Part shown: piece after piece, positions 30,558 through 39,815 of the stretch | Layout: every line of letters starts with the position of its first letter | Numbering within the stretch: the first letter of the stretch is position 1 | Assembly (NCBI GenBank): GCA_026004675.1 | Contig: BPJP01000002.1 | Location: 1-64,000, forward strand | Direction of reading: 5' to 3' | Origin: Gemmatales bacterium | Lineage (GTDB): Bacteria; Planctomycetota; Planctomycetia; Gemmatales; Gemmataceae | Length of the DNA: 64,000 bases | Position numbers and translations under genes: made by a program | The notes under the pieces: model-generated | The model's input: the letters and a program-made list of their open reading frames with translations, nothing else | What the model was told of the DNA's origin: nothing | Database searches by the model: none

Positions 30558-31109
30558 ATGCCGGAACGATCGATTCGCCTTCTGCCATTGGCATTTGCTT
30601 GCATCGTGTTGTCGCTGTCGGCCTATCTGACGTATGGCTCGGTTGCCTCGTACCAGGAACAACGACGAGCCCAAGCGACGTTTAAGCCAGTTTCAGCCGT
30701 CGTTTTGACAAGCCGGGTGCGACGCATCCCGGGCGATGAAGGAAGCGACACGTTTCGACCAGAGGTCAAATACCGCTATGAAGTCGATGGCCAACGCTAC
30801 GAAAGCGACCGGTTCGCGTTCTTCGCCAAGGGATATAGCGACTATCTGGAGGCGAAGCGAGTTGCTGACAGGTATCCGGTCGGTTCCACGGTGACAGCGT
30901 ATTACGACCCCTCTGATCCGGCAAAAGCGGTACTCGATCCTCACGCTCCCGAACGCTCGTCGGTGCTGCTGTTGGCGGGAATCCTGGGGGTTTTCTGGCT
31001 GGCCGGTTTCGCGGTATTAGCCTGGTCATTCTGGCCCTGGTTGCGACCGCGTCAACCTTCACCGGCGCCCGTCGACCCAAGAAATGACCCCAGCGAGCTA
31101 CTGAGATAG
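30558..31109 (+). CDS. DUF3592-like membrane protein
   Basis: A 183-residue protein with an N-terminal membrane span (LPLAFACIVLSLSAYLTYG) and a C-terminal pair of hydrophobic stretches (VLLLAGILGVFWLAGFAVLA). The exterior part FRPEVKYRYEVDGQRYESDR and VGSTVTAYYDPSDPAKAVL is the pattern of DUF3592 proteins. The function of this family is unknown. AAAGGAG lies 9 bases before the chosen ATG. Confidence 0.8.
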   Translation: MPERSIRLLPLAFACIVLSLSAYLTYGSVASYQEQRRAQATFKPVSAVVLTSRVRRIPGDEGSDTFRPEVKYRYEVDGQRYESDRFAFFAKGYSDYLEAKRVADRYPVGSTVTAYYDPSDPAKAVLDPHAPERSSVLLLAGILGVFWLAGFAVLAWSFWPWLRPRQPSPAPVDPRNDPSELLR

Positions 31110-31169
31110 GTCTTTCCCACCGTGTCTAGCATGACGAAATTTTTTTGCCGCCCAAAAAGAATAAAGCGG

Positions 31170-31198
31170 TTGCGTCTAATACGATTGCATAATACAAT
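31170..31198 (+). promoter_or_regulatory. Predicted promoter upstream of the palindrome array
   Basis: TTGCGT (31170-31175), 17-base spacer, TACAAT (31193-31198). The -10 matches 5 of 6 consensus bases, the -35 only 3 of 6. Transcription from here would place the palindromes in a leader of about 350 bases before the TetR-type gene. Confidence 0.4.
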
Positions 31199-31234
31199 TG
31201 TTTCAGTCAGTTGATTGATACATCTGTTGGAGCA

Positions 31235-31498
31235 CCGTCAACTAACGGTGCTGAGCCGGTGCCTAGACCGTCAACTGACGGTCTCCTCGGATAGGGCACG
31301 AAGGGGTGTAGCCGTCAACTAACGGTGTTAACGGCAAAGAGGGATTCGAGGCACCGTCAACTAACGGCACCGACGGCAAGGGGCACCGTCAACTGACGGG
31401 TTTTTGTCGCCAAGATTGGGCTTGGCCATCGTCTATGAGGAAAAAAGACGCCGTCAACTGACGGAGTATTTCGGGCAAAGGTACCGTCAACCTGACGG
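31235..31498. repeat. Array of seven 14-bp palindromes, likely operators
   Basis: Seven copies of CCGTCAACTRACGG start at 31235, 31268, 31312, 31354, 31386, 31451 and 31484. Three read CCGTCAACTAACGG, three read CCGTCAACTGACGG and the last has one extra C. The spacings are 33, 44, 42, 32, 65 and 33 bases, each close to a whole number of helical turns. The second copy extends to a perfect 9-bp inverted repeat (AGACCGTCA / TGACGGTCT). The spacers share no sequence. This fills the only long gap (31110-31554) before the TetR-type operon and suggests cooperative binding by a dimeric regulator; RNA hairpins are the alternative. Confidence 0.85.
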
Positions 31499-31554
31499 CG
31501 ATGGCAGCCGAGAGTCGGATCGAACCGGCCCCCAGAAGAATTCGGGAAAGGGAA

Positions 31555-32199
31555 ATGTCAGACGGCGACGACACCAGGCAGCGGATTTTGACGGCAGCGG
31601 GCTATGTCTTTGCCGAGAAGGGTTTTCAAGACGCCACGGTGCGGGACATTTTGCGTCGTGCCGACGTGGAGAACATGGCAGCTGTCAACTACTATTTCGG
31701 CAGCAAGGAAAAGCTGTATTTGGAAGTCGTTCGGCAAGCTCATATGCAACGGACACAGGAAGTGCCGTTGCCTCAATGGCCTCCAGGCACGCCGACCGAG
31801 GAGAAGCTGGCCGGTTTTATCCACACGATGATGACGCGGATGGTGAAGGAGCGGACGCCTGGATGGCAGATTCAAATTCTGATGCGTGAGGTTTTCCATC
31901 CGACGGAGGCGTGCACCGAAATGGTGCGGGAATTCATCCGCCCCCATTTCGAGATACTGCTTGGGATATTGAAGGAGGTGACGCCACCGGACATCTCGCC
32001 GAAAAAGCTGCATTTGATCGCGTTCAGCATCGTTGGCCAATGCCTGTATCACCGGATTGCCCAGCCGGTGGTAGCGTTGTTGGTTGGCGACGAAGAATTT
32101 CGCAGTTATGACGCGGAAAGCCTGGCGAGGCATATCGCGGAGTTCAGCCTGGCCGCTTTGGGCTTGAAACCACCGTTGAATCGGAGTGCCCATCAATGA
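31555..32199 (+). CDS. TetR-family regulator, CecR/CerR-like
   Basis: A 214-residue repressor. The N-terminal helix-turn-helix is TRQRILTAAGYVFAEKGF, TVRDILRRADVENMAAVNYY and FGSKEKLYLEVVRQA. The C-terminal ligand domain (HLIAFSIVGQCLYHRIAQPV) resembles the CecR (YbiH) type, whose E. coli member controls an HlyD-ABC exporter operon. The ATG at 31555 follows GGGAAAGGGA; an earlier in-frame ATG at 31501 is less likely. Its stop overlaps the permease start by 4 bases. The palindromes directly upstream are the obvious candidate operators. Confidence 0.88.
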   Translation: MSDGDDTRQRILTAAGYVFAEKGFQDATVRDILRRADVENMAAVNYYFGSKEKLYLEVVRQAHMQRTQEVPLPQWPPGTPTEEKLAGFIHTMMTRMVKERTPGWQIQILMREVFHPTEACTEMVREFIRPHFEILLGILKEVTPPDISPKKLHLIAFSIVGQCLYHRIAQPVVALLVGDEEFRSYDAESLARHIAEFSLAALGLKPPLNRSAHQ

Positions 32200-33329
32200 G
32201 CTGGATTGCCTGGAAAATGCTGACGGGCGACCGCAGCAAATACATGGGGATCATCTTCGGCGTAACTTTTGCGTCGCTTCTGATCGCCCAGCAGACGTCG
32301 ATCTTTTGCGGGTTGATGCTGCGAACGACGAGCCAGATTCGCGATATCCGGGGAGCGGATATCTGGGTAATGGATGCCAATGTGCAGTACATCGACGATC
32401 TGAAGCCATTGTCGGACATCGAGTTGTATCGCGTTCGCGGAGTCTCGGGCGTGAAGTGGGCAGTGCCGCTCTACAAGGGCTTGAGTCGAGCCCGCCTGGA
32501 AGACGGCAATTACCAGCAGGTCATTCTGATCGGTGTGGACGATGCGACGCTGGTGGGCGCGCCGGAGAAACTTTACGAGGGGAGTCTGTCGGACCTGCGC
32601 TTGCCCGATGCGATCATCATGGACCGGGCAGGGTATAGGCAATTGTGGCCTGGCGAGCCTTTTCGTCCTGGAAGAACATTCGAGATGAACGATCGGCGAG
32701 CGGTGATCGTCGGGATTTGCGACGCGCAACCGACATTTCAAACGTTTCCCGTAGTTTTTACTCGCTACACCCAGGCCCAGCGTTTTGTACCGCGAGAACG
32801 GAAGCTTTTGTCCTTTGTGCTGGCCGAAGCGGAGGACGGCATCCCGACCAGCGAATTGTGCCGACGCATCGAAGACCAGACAGGGCTACGAGCTTTGACG
32901 GGGCAGGATTTCGCGTGGAAGACGATGGTTTACTACCTGACGCGGACAGGCATTCCGATCAATTTCGGGACGACCGTTTTGCTGGGCTTCTTCGTGGGGG
33001 TTGCGATCGCGGGACAGACGTTTTACACATTCACGGTCGAAAACTTGAAACAATTTGGCACGTTGAAGGCCATGGGACTAAGCAATGCCCGCATCGTCGG
33101 CATGATTCTGTTGCAGGCGGTGACGGTCGGAGCGATCGGCTACGGGCTGGGAGTCGGTCTGGCCGCTTTGTTCGGCATTTTCACGCAGAACCGGACAAAG
33201 CTTGCGTTCTACATGCCGTGGTGGGTTCTGGTCGGGACGGGCGCCGCGGTGCTGTTGATCGTCGTCGTGTCGAGTTTGCTCAGTGTGCGAAGGGTGATCG
33301 TTCTCGAGCCGGCGATTGTTTTTCGGTGA
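32196..33329 (+). CDS. ABC transporter permease, FtsX/DevC type
   Basis: A 377-residue permease with one N-terminal membrane span (MGIIFGVTFASLLIAQQ), an exterior MacB-like domain (about residues 45-240, RGADIWVMDANVQYI) and three C-terminal spans (TTVLLGFFVGVAIAGQTFYT, ILLQAVTVGAIGYGLGVGLA, WVLVGTGAAVLLIVVVSSLL), ending RRVIVLEPAIVFR. This matches the FtsX-like subunits of DevBCA-type exporters. The start overlaps the regulator gene (ATGA) and the stop overlaps the ATPase start. Confidence 0.9.
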   Translation: MSWIAWKMLTGDRSKYMGIIFGVTFASLLIAQQTSIFCGLMLRTTSQIRDIRGADIWVMDANVQYIDDLKPLSDIELYRVRGVSGVKWAVPLYKGLSRARLEDGNYQQVILIGVDDATLVGAPEKLYEGSLSDLRLPDAIIMDRAGYRQLWPGEPFRPGRTFEMNDRRAVIVGICDAQPTFQTFPVVFTRYTQAQRFVPRERKLLSFVLAEAEDGIPTSELCRRIEDQTGLRALTGQDFAWKTMVYYLTRTGIPINFGTTVLLGFFVGVAIAGQTFYTFTVENLKQFGTLKAMGLSNARIVGMILLQAVTVGAIGYGLGVGLAALFGIFTQNRTKLAFYMPWWVLVGTGAAVLLIVVVSSLLSVRRVIVLEPAIVFR

Positions 33330-34060
33330 TGGTTCGCATGACGAGTGTCGTACAAGCGAAAACGGTAGTGACCTGCCGAAACGTGACCAAGGAATTCGGC
33401 CAGGGAGAAGCCCGCGTTTTGGCGTTGCGCGGCATCGACTTGGACATATTCGCGGGCGAACTGACTTTGTTGGTGGGTCCGAGCGGCTGCGGCAAAACCA
33501 CGCTACTGTCGGTGATCGCTGGGATTCTCGATCCGACCGATGGCGAAATCGTTGTATTGGGGACGGACTTGCGGCGAATCAGCAATCGCCAAAAGGTGCA
33601 ATTCCGTGGAGAGAATATTGGTTTTATTTTTCAGCAATACAACTTGCTGCCGGCGTTGACTGCGGTGGAGAATGCGTGCGTGCCACTGGTCATTGGCGGC
33701 TTGTCGAAGCGGGAAGCGGTACAGCGGGCAGGCCGATTATTGAGTGAAATGGGCATGGGAAGCCGATTGCACGCCATGCCTTCGCAGTTGTCGGGTGGCG
33801 AGCAGCAACGGGTAGCAATCGCTCGGGCGCTGGTACGCGAGCCGAAATTGGTCGTCTGCGACGAACCGACCTCGGCACTCGATGCCCATACGGGTCAGTT
33901 GATTATGGAATTGTTGCGGGATATTGCCTTGCAATCGGATCGGGCCGTCGTCGTCGTGACGCACGATGCCCGAGTCTTTCAATACGGCGACCGGATAGCC
34001 CGGATGAACGACGGGCGCATTGTTTCCATTGAAACGAACGGAAATTCGAGGGAGTTATGA
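33329..34060 (+). CDS. ABC transporter ATPase, LolD/DevA type
   Basis: A 243-residue ATPase. Walker A is GPSGCGKTT, the signature is LSGGEQQRVAIARAL and Walker B is KLVVCDEPTSALDAHTG. The Q-loop (IGFIFQQYNLLPALTA) is typical of the MacB/LolD group that works with FtsX-like permeases. Start and stop codons overlap the flanking genes, so the unit is tightly coupled. Substrate unknown. Confidence 0.94.
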   Translation: MVRMTSVVQAKTVVTCRNVTKEFGQGEARVLALRGIDLDIFAGELTLLVGPSGCGKTTLLSVIAGILDPTDGEIVVLGTDLRRISNRQKVQFRGENIGFIFQQYNLLPALTAVENACVPLVIGGLSKREAVQRAGRLLSEMGMGSRLHAMPSQLSGGEQQRVAIARALVREPKLVVCDEPTSALDAHTGQLIMELLRDIALQSDRAVVVVTHDARVFQYGDRIARMNDGRIVSIETNGNSREL

Positions 34061-35118
34061 TCCGCAAGTACGTTTTGCCGGTGCTGGCCTTCGCATTGTT
34101 CAGTCTGGCGGTGGTGCACGTGATCCGAGCGTCGAAGCCGTTGCCGAAACTTAAACCGCCCATCGAACCAGCCCATACCCCCTTTGCCAAGACGGTTGCC
34201 GGTGCCGGTATCATCGAAGCGAGAACGGAGAATATAGCGATCGGATCGGATTTGCCGGGCATCGTCACCAGGGTGTTCGTCAAAGTCGGCGAGAAAGTAA
34301 CAGCGGGAACAAAGTTGTTTCAGCTCGATGATCGAGCGTTGCGAGCGGAATTGGCGGTTCGGGAGGCGGCACTGGCGGCAGCCAAAGCGGAATGGGAGCG
34401 GCTCAAGAACTTGCCCCGACCGGAAGAATTGAAACTCAAGGAAGCGCGGCTCCGGGAAGCAAAGGCGCATTTGGAAGAACAACGCGACTTGCTCAACCGG
34501 GCGTTGGCGTCGGGTCGATCGATCAGCCCGGAAGAATTGTCGCGTCGCCGCCAGGCGTTTCATCAAGCCCAGGGTCAATATGACTTTGCCGTCGCGGATT
34601 ATGAACTCCTTAAAGCCGGTGCCTGGGAGCGTGAGCTTGCCGTTGCCGAAGCTAATGTCCGCCAGGCCAAAGCCCAGGTGGAGCAGGTTCGCACCGATAT
34701 CGAAAGGCTTACGGTGCGGGCTTTGGTCGCTGGCGAAGTGTTGCAAGTAAATGTCCGGCCAGGCGAATACGTCGGTGCCCCTCCTAGCCAGGCATTGATC
34801 GTGCTGGGCGATGTCCATTTGCTGCACGTCCGCGTGGATATCGATGAATACGACATTCCCCGTTTTGTGCCGGGAGCACCGGCAAAAGCGGTTTTGCGAG
34901 GGCACGCGGACATCGAGTTCCCGTTGACATTCGTCCGGGTCGAGCCATTCGTCGTACCGAAAAAGTCGCTTACCGGCGACAATTCGGAACGCGTCGACAC
35001 CCGCGTTCTACAAGTCATCTATGCGTTTGAGCCGTCGAGTTGGCCCGTGTATGTCGGGCAACAAGTGGACGTGTTCATCGATGCCGCTGGAAAAAGCTCG
35101 ATTGGTTCTGGCGAATGA
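34057..35118 (+). CDS. HlyD-family membrane fusion (adaptor) protein
   Basis: A 353-residue adaptor with an N-terminal membrane anchor (YVLPVLAFALFSLAVVHVI), a barrel-sandwich half-motif (SDLPGIVTRVFVKVGEKVTA), a long coiled-coil hairpin (about residues 95-225, with KAEWERLKNLPRPEELKLKE) and the closing half-motif (VRALVAGEVLQVNVRPGEYV). With the permease and ATPase it would form a tripartite exporter of the DevBCA type; no outer-membrane channel gene is adjacent. It overlaps the ATPase stop by 4 bases. Confidence 0.92.
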   Translation: MIRKYVLPVLAFALFSLAVVHVIRASKPLPKLKPPIEPAHTPFAKTVAGAGIIEARTENIAIGSDLPGIVTRVFVKVGEKVTAGTKLFQLDDRALRAELAVREAALAAAKAEWERLKNLPRPEELKLKEARLREAKAHLEEQRDLLNRALASGRSISPEELSRRRQAFHQAQGQYDFAVADYELLKAGAWERELAVAEANVRQAKAQVEQVRTDIERLTVRALVAGEVLQVNVRPGEYVGAPPSQALIVLGDVHLLHVRVDIDEYDIPRFVPGAPAKAVLRGHADIEFPLTFVRVEPFVVPKKSLTGDNSERVDTRVLQVIYAFEPSSWPVYVGQQVDVFIDAAGKSSIGSGE

Positions 35119-35125
35119 ACCAGTT

Positions 35126-35614
35126 TCAGATCAGATCGAGCCGCCGTTTGTTGACTCGAGCACGGTTGCAGTCAGAGCAGAGACCACGGATGATGAAGGT
35201 GTGGCCTTGTGTCTGAAAATTGTGCTCCAAACAAACCTGCTCGATCACCTTATTGATTTCGTCGGCCTGAAATTCAATCATTTTTTGGCACTGCTGGCAG
35301 TAGAGATGCTCGTGTTGCGGGTAGCCGTAATCGTGTTCGTAAAATGTTCGCGGTCCGACGTTCAACTCGCGAAGTAACCCCGCCTCGACGAGTTTTTTCA
35401 GGGTTCGATAGACGGTGGCCCTGCTGATGGAGCATTTGGCCCGCTTCATATCGTCGATGAGTTGTTCGGCGTCGAAGTGGTTGTGGCGTTCGAAGATGAA
35501 GCGAACCATTTCGCGCTGTTGGTCGGTGTAGCGCTGCGACTTGGGCCGGCTGCGCAAAAACTCCTGGAATTTGCTCTCAGGACTTTGCGAAACGGAAATG
35601 CGCGGTAGGCTCAC
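35126..35614 (-). CDS. Fur-family metalloregulator
   Basis: A 162-residue Fur/PerR/Zur-type regulator. The DNA-binding part has HNHFDAEQLIDDMK and SISRATVYRTLKKLVEAG. The metal part has HEHLYCQQCQKMIEF and GLCSDCNRAR, two CxxC pairs of a structural zinc site. It starts with GTG after AGGGTG. Which metal or peroxide it senses cannot be read. It converges with the exporter operon (7 bases between ends) and diverges from groEL1; an inverted repeat at 35658 is its likely own operator. Confidence 0.92.
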   Translation of the reverse strand: MSLPRISVSQSPESKFQEFLRSRPKSQRYTDQQREMVRFIFERHNHFDAEQLIDDMKRAKCSISRATVYRTLKKLVEAGLLRELNVGPRTFYEHDYGYPQHEHLYCQQCQKMIEFQADEINKVIEQVCLEHNFQTQGHTFIIRGLCSDCNRARVNKRRLDLI

Positions 35615-35657
35615 GTCAACACCCTACGGTTTTTAATACCTAACGATCAACCAGCCA

Positions 35658-35678
35658 AATCAAGAATTATTCTTGATT
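35658..35678. promoter_or_regulatory. Inverted repeat, possible Fur-family operator
   Basis: Perfect 9-bp arms AATCAAGAA and TTCTTGATT around TTA, centred 54 bases upstream of the fur-like start. AT-rich palindromes of this size are typical of Fur/PerR boxes, though it does not match the E. coli Fur consensus closely. Confidence 0.5.
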
Positions 35679-35691
35679 CAATTATACGGAG

Positions 35692-35739
35692 TTGGCACGC
35701 GATGCCAAGTCACACATTGTTTGGAATGCCTGGTGTGAC
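35692..35739. promoter_or_regulatory. Two further inverted repeats upstream of groEL1
   Basis: TTGGCA-N5-TGCCAA at 35692-35708 is followed at once by GTCACAC-N17-GTGTGAC at 35709-35739. Neither is a CIRCE element. The interval 35615-35954 holds no convincing gene; these repeats and the Fur-like box are its only clear structure. Confidence 0.4.
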
Positions 35740-35954
35740 AATTTTGGCGAAAAGCGCCGTGCTGGCTGCCAGTTTGACAGGAGAAGGGGAAAGAGCCTGC
35801 GCGCTGAGCTGTTCTAACGTGTTTTTGGAAAGCAACTTACGAAGGCAATTATGGCTGGCACAAAGCTTGCTGTGCGCCGCCTTTGTTTGCGGAGGATTCC
35901 CTATCCCAAGAAGAATCGATCCCTCTGAAGGGCTGATGAAAGGAGAAACAACGG

Positions 35955-37613
35955 ATGGCGGCAAAACAATTGGCCTATGACGATCAAGCCAGGCAAAAGT
36001 TGTTGGAAGGGGTGTCGAAGTTGGCCCGGGCTGTTGCCTGCACCCTGGGACCGAGAGGCCGAAATGCCGTTTTGGACAAGGGTTGGGGAAGCCCGAATGT
36101 CACCAAAGACGGCGTGACGGTTGCCGAAAGCATCGAGCTGGAAGACCCTTACGAAAACATGGGAGCTCAGCTGGTCAAAGAGGCAGCGTCCAAGACCAGC
36201 GACGTCGCTGGTGACGGCACCACCACCGCGACGGTTCTGGCCGAAGGAATCTATCGCGAAGGTTTGAAAATGGTCGCCGCTGGCGCTGACCCGATGGCGT
36301 TGACCCGCGGCATCCAAAAAGGCGTGGCGCGTGTCGTTGAAGAACTTCGCAATCTCGCCGAGAAAATCAACGAGAAAGACCAGAAAGAAATCACCGAAGT
36401 CGCGACCATTGCTGCCAACAACGACCCGGAAATCGGCAAGAAGCTGGCCGAGGCGATGAAGCTCGTCGGCAAGGACGGCGTCATCACCATCGAAGAAGGC
36501 AAGACGGCTGAAACCGTAGTGGATGTCGTTCAAGGTATGCAGTTCGATCGCGGCTTTCTCTCCCCGCACTTCGTCACCAACACGGAAAACGTCACCGTCG
36601 AGTTCGACAACCCCTACATTCTCATCTATGAAGAAAAAATCAGTTCCGCCAAAAGCTTGATCCCGCTTCTGGAAACGATCTCCAAGAAAAAAGAACCGCT
36701 GTTGATCATTGCCGAGGATGTCGAAGGCGATGCCCTGGCGACGCTCGTCTTGAACAAGCTCAAAGGGGTGTTGCAGGTCTGTGCCGTCAAGGCACCGGGG
36801 TATGGCGATCGCCGCAAAGCGATGTTGGAGGACATTGCAACGTTGACCGGCGGCAAGGCCATTTTCAAGGACCTGGGCATCCAACTGGAAAATGTCCAGC
36901 TGAGCGATCTTGGCCGGGCCAAGAAGGTTCGTGTCGATTCGGAGAATACTACGATCACCGAAGGAGCCGGCGACAAGAAGGCTATCGAAGGCCGAGCGGA
37001 GATGATCCGCCGGGAAATTCAGGTTACCGAAAGCGAATACGACCGCGAGAAACTGGAAGAACGCCTGGCCAAGCTGGCTGGTGGTGTGGCCCAGATCAAA
37101 GTGGGCGGCGCGACTGAAACGGCGATGAAGGAACGCAAAGCGCTTTACGAAGATGCGCTGCATGCCATGCGTGCGGCACTCGCCGAGGGAATTGTCCCAG
37201 GCGGAGGAGTCGCCCTGCTTCAGGCGCGAAAAGTTCTGGACAAGCTGGAACTGCAAGGTGACGAGGCATTGGGCGTGCAACTCTTGCGAAACGTTCTCGA
37301 CTTTCCGTGCCGCAAGATTGCCGAAAACGCCGGCTTGGACGGCTCCGTTGTTGTCGCCAACATCCTTCGCAGCAAGGACAAGAACTACGGCTTCAACGCC
37401 GATACCGGCGAATATACCGATCTCCGTAAGGCGGGCATCGTTGATCCCGTCAAAGTCACTCGCAGTGCATTGCAAAACGGCGCCAGCGTGGCCTGTTTGC
37501 TGTTGACGACCGAATCGCTAGTCGCGGAGATTCCGGAAAAAGATGAGGACGATCACCATGACGACCACCACGGCATGGGTGGCATGGGCGGCATGGGAGA
37601 CATGGGCATGTGA
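35955..37613 (+). CDS. groL: Chaperonin GroEL, copy 1
   Basis: A 552-residue 60-kDa chaperonin. Landmarks are [39 protein letters not shown] with the ATP-site aspartate, and [14 protein letters not shown]. The C-terminus carries the Met/Gly repeat tail ([13 protein letters not shown]) preceded by Asp/His residues, as in main chaperonins. AAAGGAGAAAC lies before the ATG. groES follows after 51 bases. The 90-residue ORF overlapping its start (35702-35980) is not supported. Because it has the GGM tail and groES beside it, I take this as the housekeeping copy. Confidence 0.97.
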   Translation: MAAKQLAYDDQARQKLLEGVSKLARAVACTLGPRGRNAVLDKGWGSPNVTKDGVTVAESIELEDPYENMGAQLVKEAASKTSDVAGDGTTTATVLAEGIYREGLKMVAAGADPMALTRGIQKGVARVVEELRNLAEKINEKDQKEITEVATIAANNDPEIGKKLAEAMKLVGKDGVITIEEGKTAETVVDVVQGMQFDRGFLSPHFVTNTENVTVEFDNPYILIYEEKISSAKSLIPLLETISKKKEPLLIIAEDVEGDALATLVLNKLKGVLQVCAVKAPGYGDRRKAMLEDIATLTGGKAIFKDLGIQLENVQLSDLGRAKKVRVDSENTTITEGAGDKKAIEGRAEMIRREIQVTESEYDREKLEERLAKLAGGVAQIKVGGATETAMKERKALYEDALHAMRAALAEGIVPGGGVALLQARKVLDKLELQGDEALGVQLLRNVLDFPCRKIAENAGLDGSVVVANILRSKDKNYGFNADTGEYTDLRKAGIVDPVKVTRSALQNGASVACLLLTTESLVAEIPEKDEDDHHDDHHGMGGMGGMGDMGM

Positions 37614-37664
37614 AACGCAAGTGGGGACGAACAACGAAACATTGGAGAATAAAGGAACGAAACC

Positions 37665-37979
37665 ATGGCAAAAGGAAAAGAAGTCAACGTTCGCGTGCGG
37701 CCTTTGGATGACCGAATCGTCGTCGAACCATTGGAAGCTGAGGAAAAGACGCCTGGCGGGATTCTGTTGCCGGATACCGCCAAGCAGAAGCCTCAGCGTG
37801 GCAAAGTCCTCGCCGTAGGGCCGGGCAAACTTCTCGATAACGGCCAGCGGGCGACGATCGCGGTCGCGGTGGGCGACGAAGTGTTGTTCGGCCGCTATGC
37901 CGGCACCGATGTCGAGGTGGATGGCAAAGAAATCAAGATCATGCGCGAGAGCGAAGTTCTCGCCAAAGTCGTCAAATAA
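37665..37979 (+). CDS. groES: Co-chaperonin GroES
   Basis: A 104-residue lid protein. [34 protein letters not shown] with the mobile-loop region, and [20 protein letters not shown] are diagnostic. AAAGGAACGAAACC precedes the ATG. It lies between the two groEL genes, so the same lid may serve both. Confidence 0.97.
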   Translation: MAKGKEVNVRVRPLDDRIVVEPLEAEEKTPGGILLPDTAKQKPQRGKVLAVGPGKLLDNGQRATIAVAVGDEVLFGRYAGTDVEVDGKEIKIMRESEVLAKVVK

Positions 37980-38114
37980 CCGTGGCAGGCGATTGCCGCT
38001 GTCGCCGGACGAAAAAAGCGGCACTTGGAACAAACGACCGGCATTTGCCCGGTGTGACCCGGAAGGAACTTTCCGAAAGCATCACTCGACATAGAGACAG
38101 GAGAATAAAGCGAA

Positions 38115-39740
38115 ATGGCGAAGCAATTACTTTATACCGACGAAGCCCGCAAGAAACTGCTCGCTGGCGCCGAACAGCTGGCGCATGCGGTCGGGCTGAC
38201 ACTTGGGCCAACCGGCCGAAATGTCATTATCGACAAAAGCTTCGGCGGCCCAACCGTGACCAAAGACGGTGTCACGGTAAGCAAAGAAATCGAGCTTCCT
38301 GACCCATTTGAGAATATGGGTGCCAAGCTCGTCAATGCCGTCGCCAGCAAGACGAGCGACGTCGCGGGCGACGGGACGACCACGGCAACGATTCTGGCGC
38401 TGGCCATTTACAAGGAAGGGCTGCGAAACATCACAGCAGGCGCCAACCCGATGGCCGTCAAAAGAGGAATCGACAAGGCGGTGGCGGCAGCAGCCGAACA
38501 CATTTCCAATATGGCTAAAAAACTCACCAAAAAGGAGGAAATGGCGCAGGCAGCCACCATCAGCGCCAACAACGATCCTGCCATCGGCAACCTGATGGCC
38601 GACGCCTTCGAAAAGGTCGGTAAAGACGGCGTCATTACGGTGGAAGAAGGCAAAACTTCTGAAACGACGCTCGAGTTTGTCGAGGGAATGCAGTTCGACA
38701 AAGGCTATATCTCGCCGTATTTCATCACCAATCCGCAAGACATGACCTGCGAATTGGACAACTGCTACGTGTTGATCCACGAGAAGAAGCTGTCCAATGT
38801 TCGCGATATGCTGCCACTGTTGGAAAAAGTAAGCCAGTCTGGTCGCCCATTGCTGATCATCGCCGAGGACGTCGAAAGCGAAGCACTGGCCATGCTGGTG
38901 GTCAACAAGCTCCGCGGCGTGCTGCAGGTCTGTGCAGTGAAGGCCCCCGGCTTCGGTGACCGCCGTAAAGCCATGCTTGGCGATATTGCGGTCCTCACCG
39001 GCGGCCAATTCATCAGCGAAGACCTTGGCATCAAACTGGAAAACGTCGAGTTGGACCAGCTGGGGCAAGTGGAAAAGGTGCGCGTGGAAAAAGAAAGCTG
39101 CACCTTGATCAATGGGAAAGGCGACAAGGCTGCCATTCAAAAACGAATCGAACAGATTCGGGCTCAGATGGACCAGACGGAAAGCGAATACGACAAAGAG
39201 AAATTCAGCGAACGTCTGGCGAAGCTGACCGGCGGGGTGGCGATCATCAAGGTCGGAGCGGCGACGGAAGCCGAAATGAAGCAAAAGAAAGGCCGGGTCG
39301 AAGATGCCCTGCATGCGACGCGGGCAGCGGTAGCCGAAGGGATCGTTCCAGGCGGCGGCGTCGCGTGCATCCGGGCCATCAGTGCTGTCGAAGCGGTTGC
39401 CAAGAAGCTTCAGGGCGACGAAAAGATTGGAGCTGAAATCGTGGCCCGAGCCTTGGAAAAACCGATTCGCACGATTGCGGAAAACTCCGGCGCCGATGGC
39501 GCCGTGGTCGCCGAAGAAGTCCGGCAACGCGGCGAAAAATCTCCGAACATCGGTTATAATGCCAATACTGGCGAGTACGTCGACATGTTCAAAGAAGGGA
39601 TCGTGGACCCGGCCAAAGTGACGCGCTGTGCCCTCGAGAACGCCGCCAGCATCGCCGGTTTGATGCTCACCACCGAGGTGATGGTGACCAAGATCGAAGA
39701 GGACGAGCCGAAGAGTCGCGTCGCCGGCGCCATTCGCTGA
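38115..39740 (+). CDS. Chaperonin GroEL, copy 2 without GGM tail
   Basis: A 541-residue second chaperonin with the same core ([54 protein letters not shown]). The C-terminus ends [15 protein letters not shown] and lacks the Gly-Gly-Met tail of copy 1. Compared with copy 1 it has many substitutions throughout, so this is not a recent duplication. AGGAG precedes the ATG; the 135-base gap after groES could hold a separate promoter. Tail-less paralogues usually serve special substrates, which is inference here. Confidence 0.96.
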   Translation: MAKQLLYTDEARKKLLAGAEQLAHAVGLTLGPTGRNVIIDKSFGGPTVTKDGVTVSKEIELPDPFENMGAKLVNAVASKTSDVAGDGTTTATILALAIYKEGLRNITAGANPMAVKRGIDKAVAAAAEHISNMAKKLTKKEEMAQAATISANNDPAIGNLMADAFEKVGKDGVITVEEGKTSETTLEFVEGMQFDKGYISPYFITNPQDMTCELDNCYVLIHEKKLSNVRDMLPLLEKVSQSGRPLLIIAEDVESEALAMLVVNKLRGVLQVCAVKAPGFGDRRKAMLGDIAVLTGGQFISEDLGIKLENVELDQLGQVEKVRVEKESCTLINGKGDKAAIQKRIEQIRAQMDQTESEYDKEKFSERLAKLTGGVAIIKVGAATEAEMKQKKGRVEDALHATRAAVAEGIVPGGGVACIRAISAVEAVAKKLQGDEKIGAEIVARALEKPIRTIAENSGADGAVVAEEVRQRGEKSPNIGYNANTGEYVDMFKEGIVDPAKVTRCALENAASIAGLMLTTEVMVTKIEEDEPKSRVAGAIR

Positions 39741-39815
39741 TGTTCGAGCAATGGCGAAGAGCGCTGGCGAAAACGAGGCGCCAGCGCTCGCGTTTCCGGT
39801 AGCAAAGGAGGGATG

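Noticed and set aside
31235-31498. CRISPR-like array
   Set aside because: Repeats are only 14 bp, palindromic and the spacers vary from 18 to 51 bases; no cas genes are near.
35692-35708. Sigma-54 type promoter (TGGCAC) before groEL1
   Set aside because: The TTGC half at the right distance is missing.
35702-35980. 92-codon ORF overlapping the groEL1 start
   Set aside because: Overlaps the certain groEL1 start and covers the inverted repeats; composition looks random.
35901-37475. 524-codon minus-strand ORF opposite groEL1
   Set aside because: It is the antisense shadow of groEL1; the plus-strand protein is fully recognisable.
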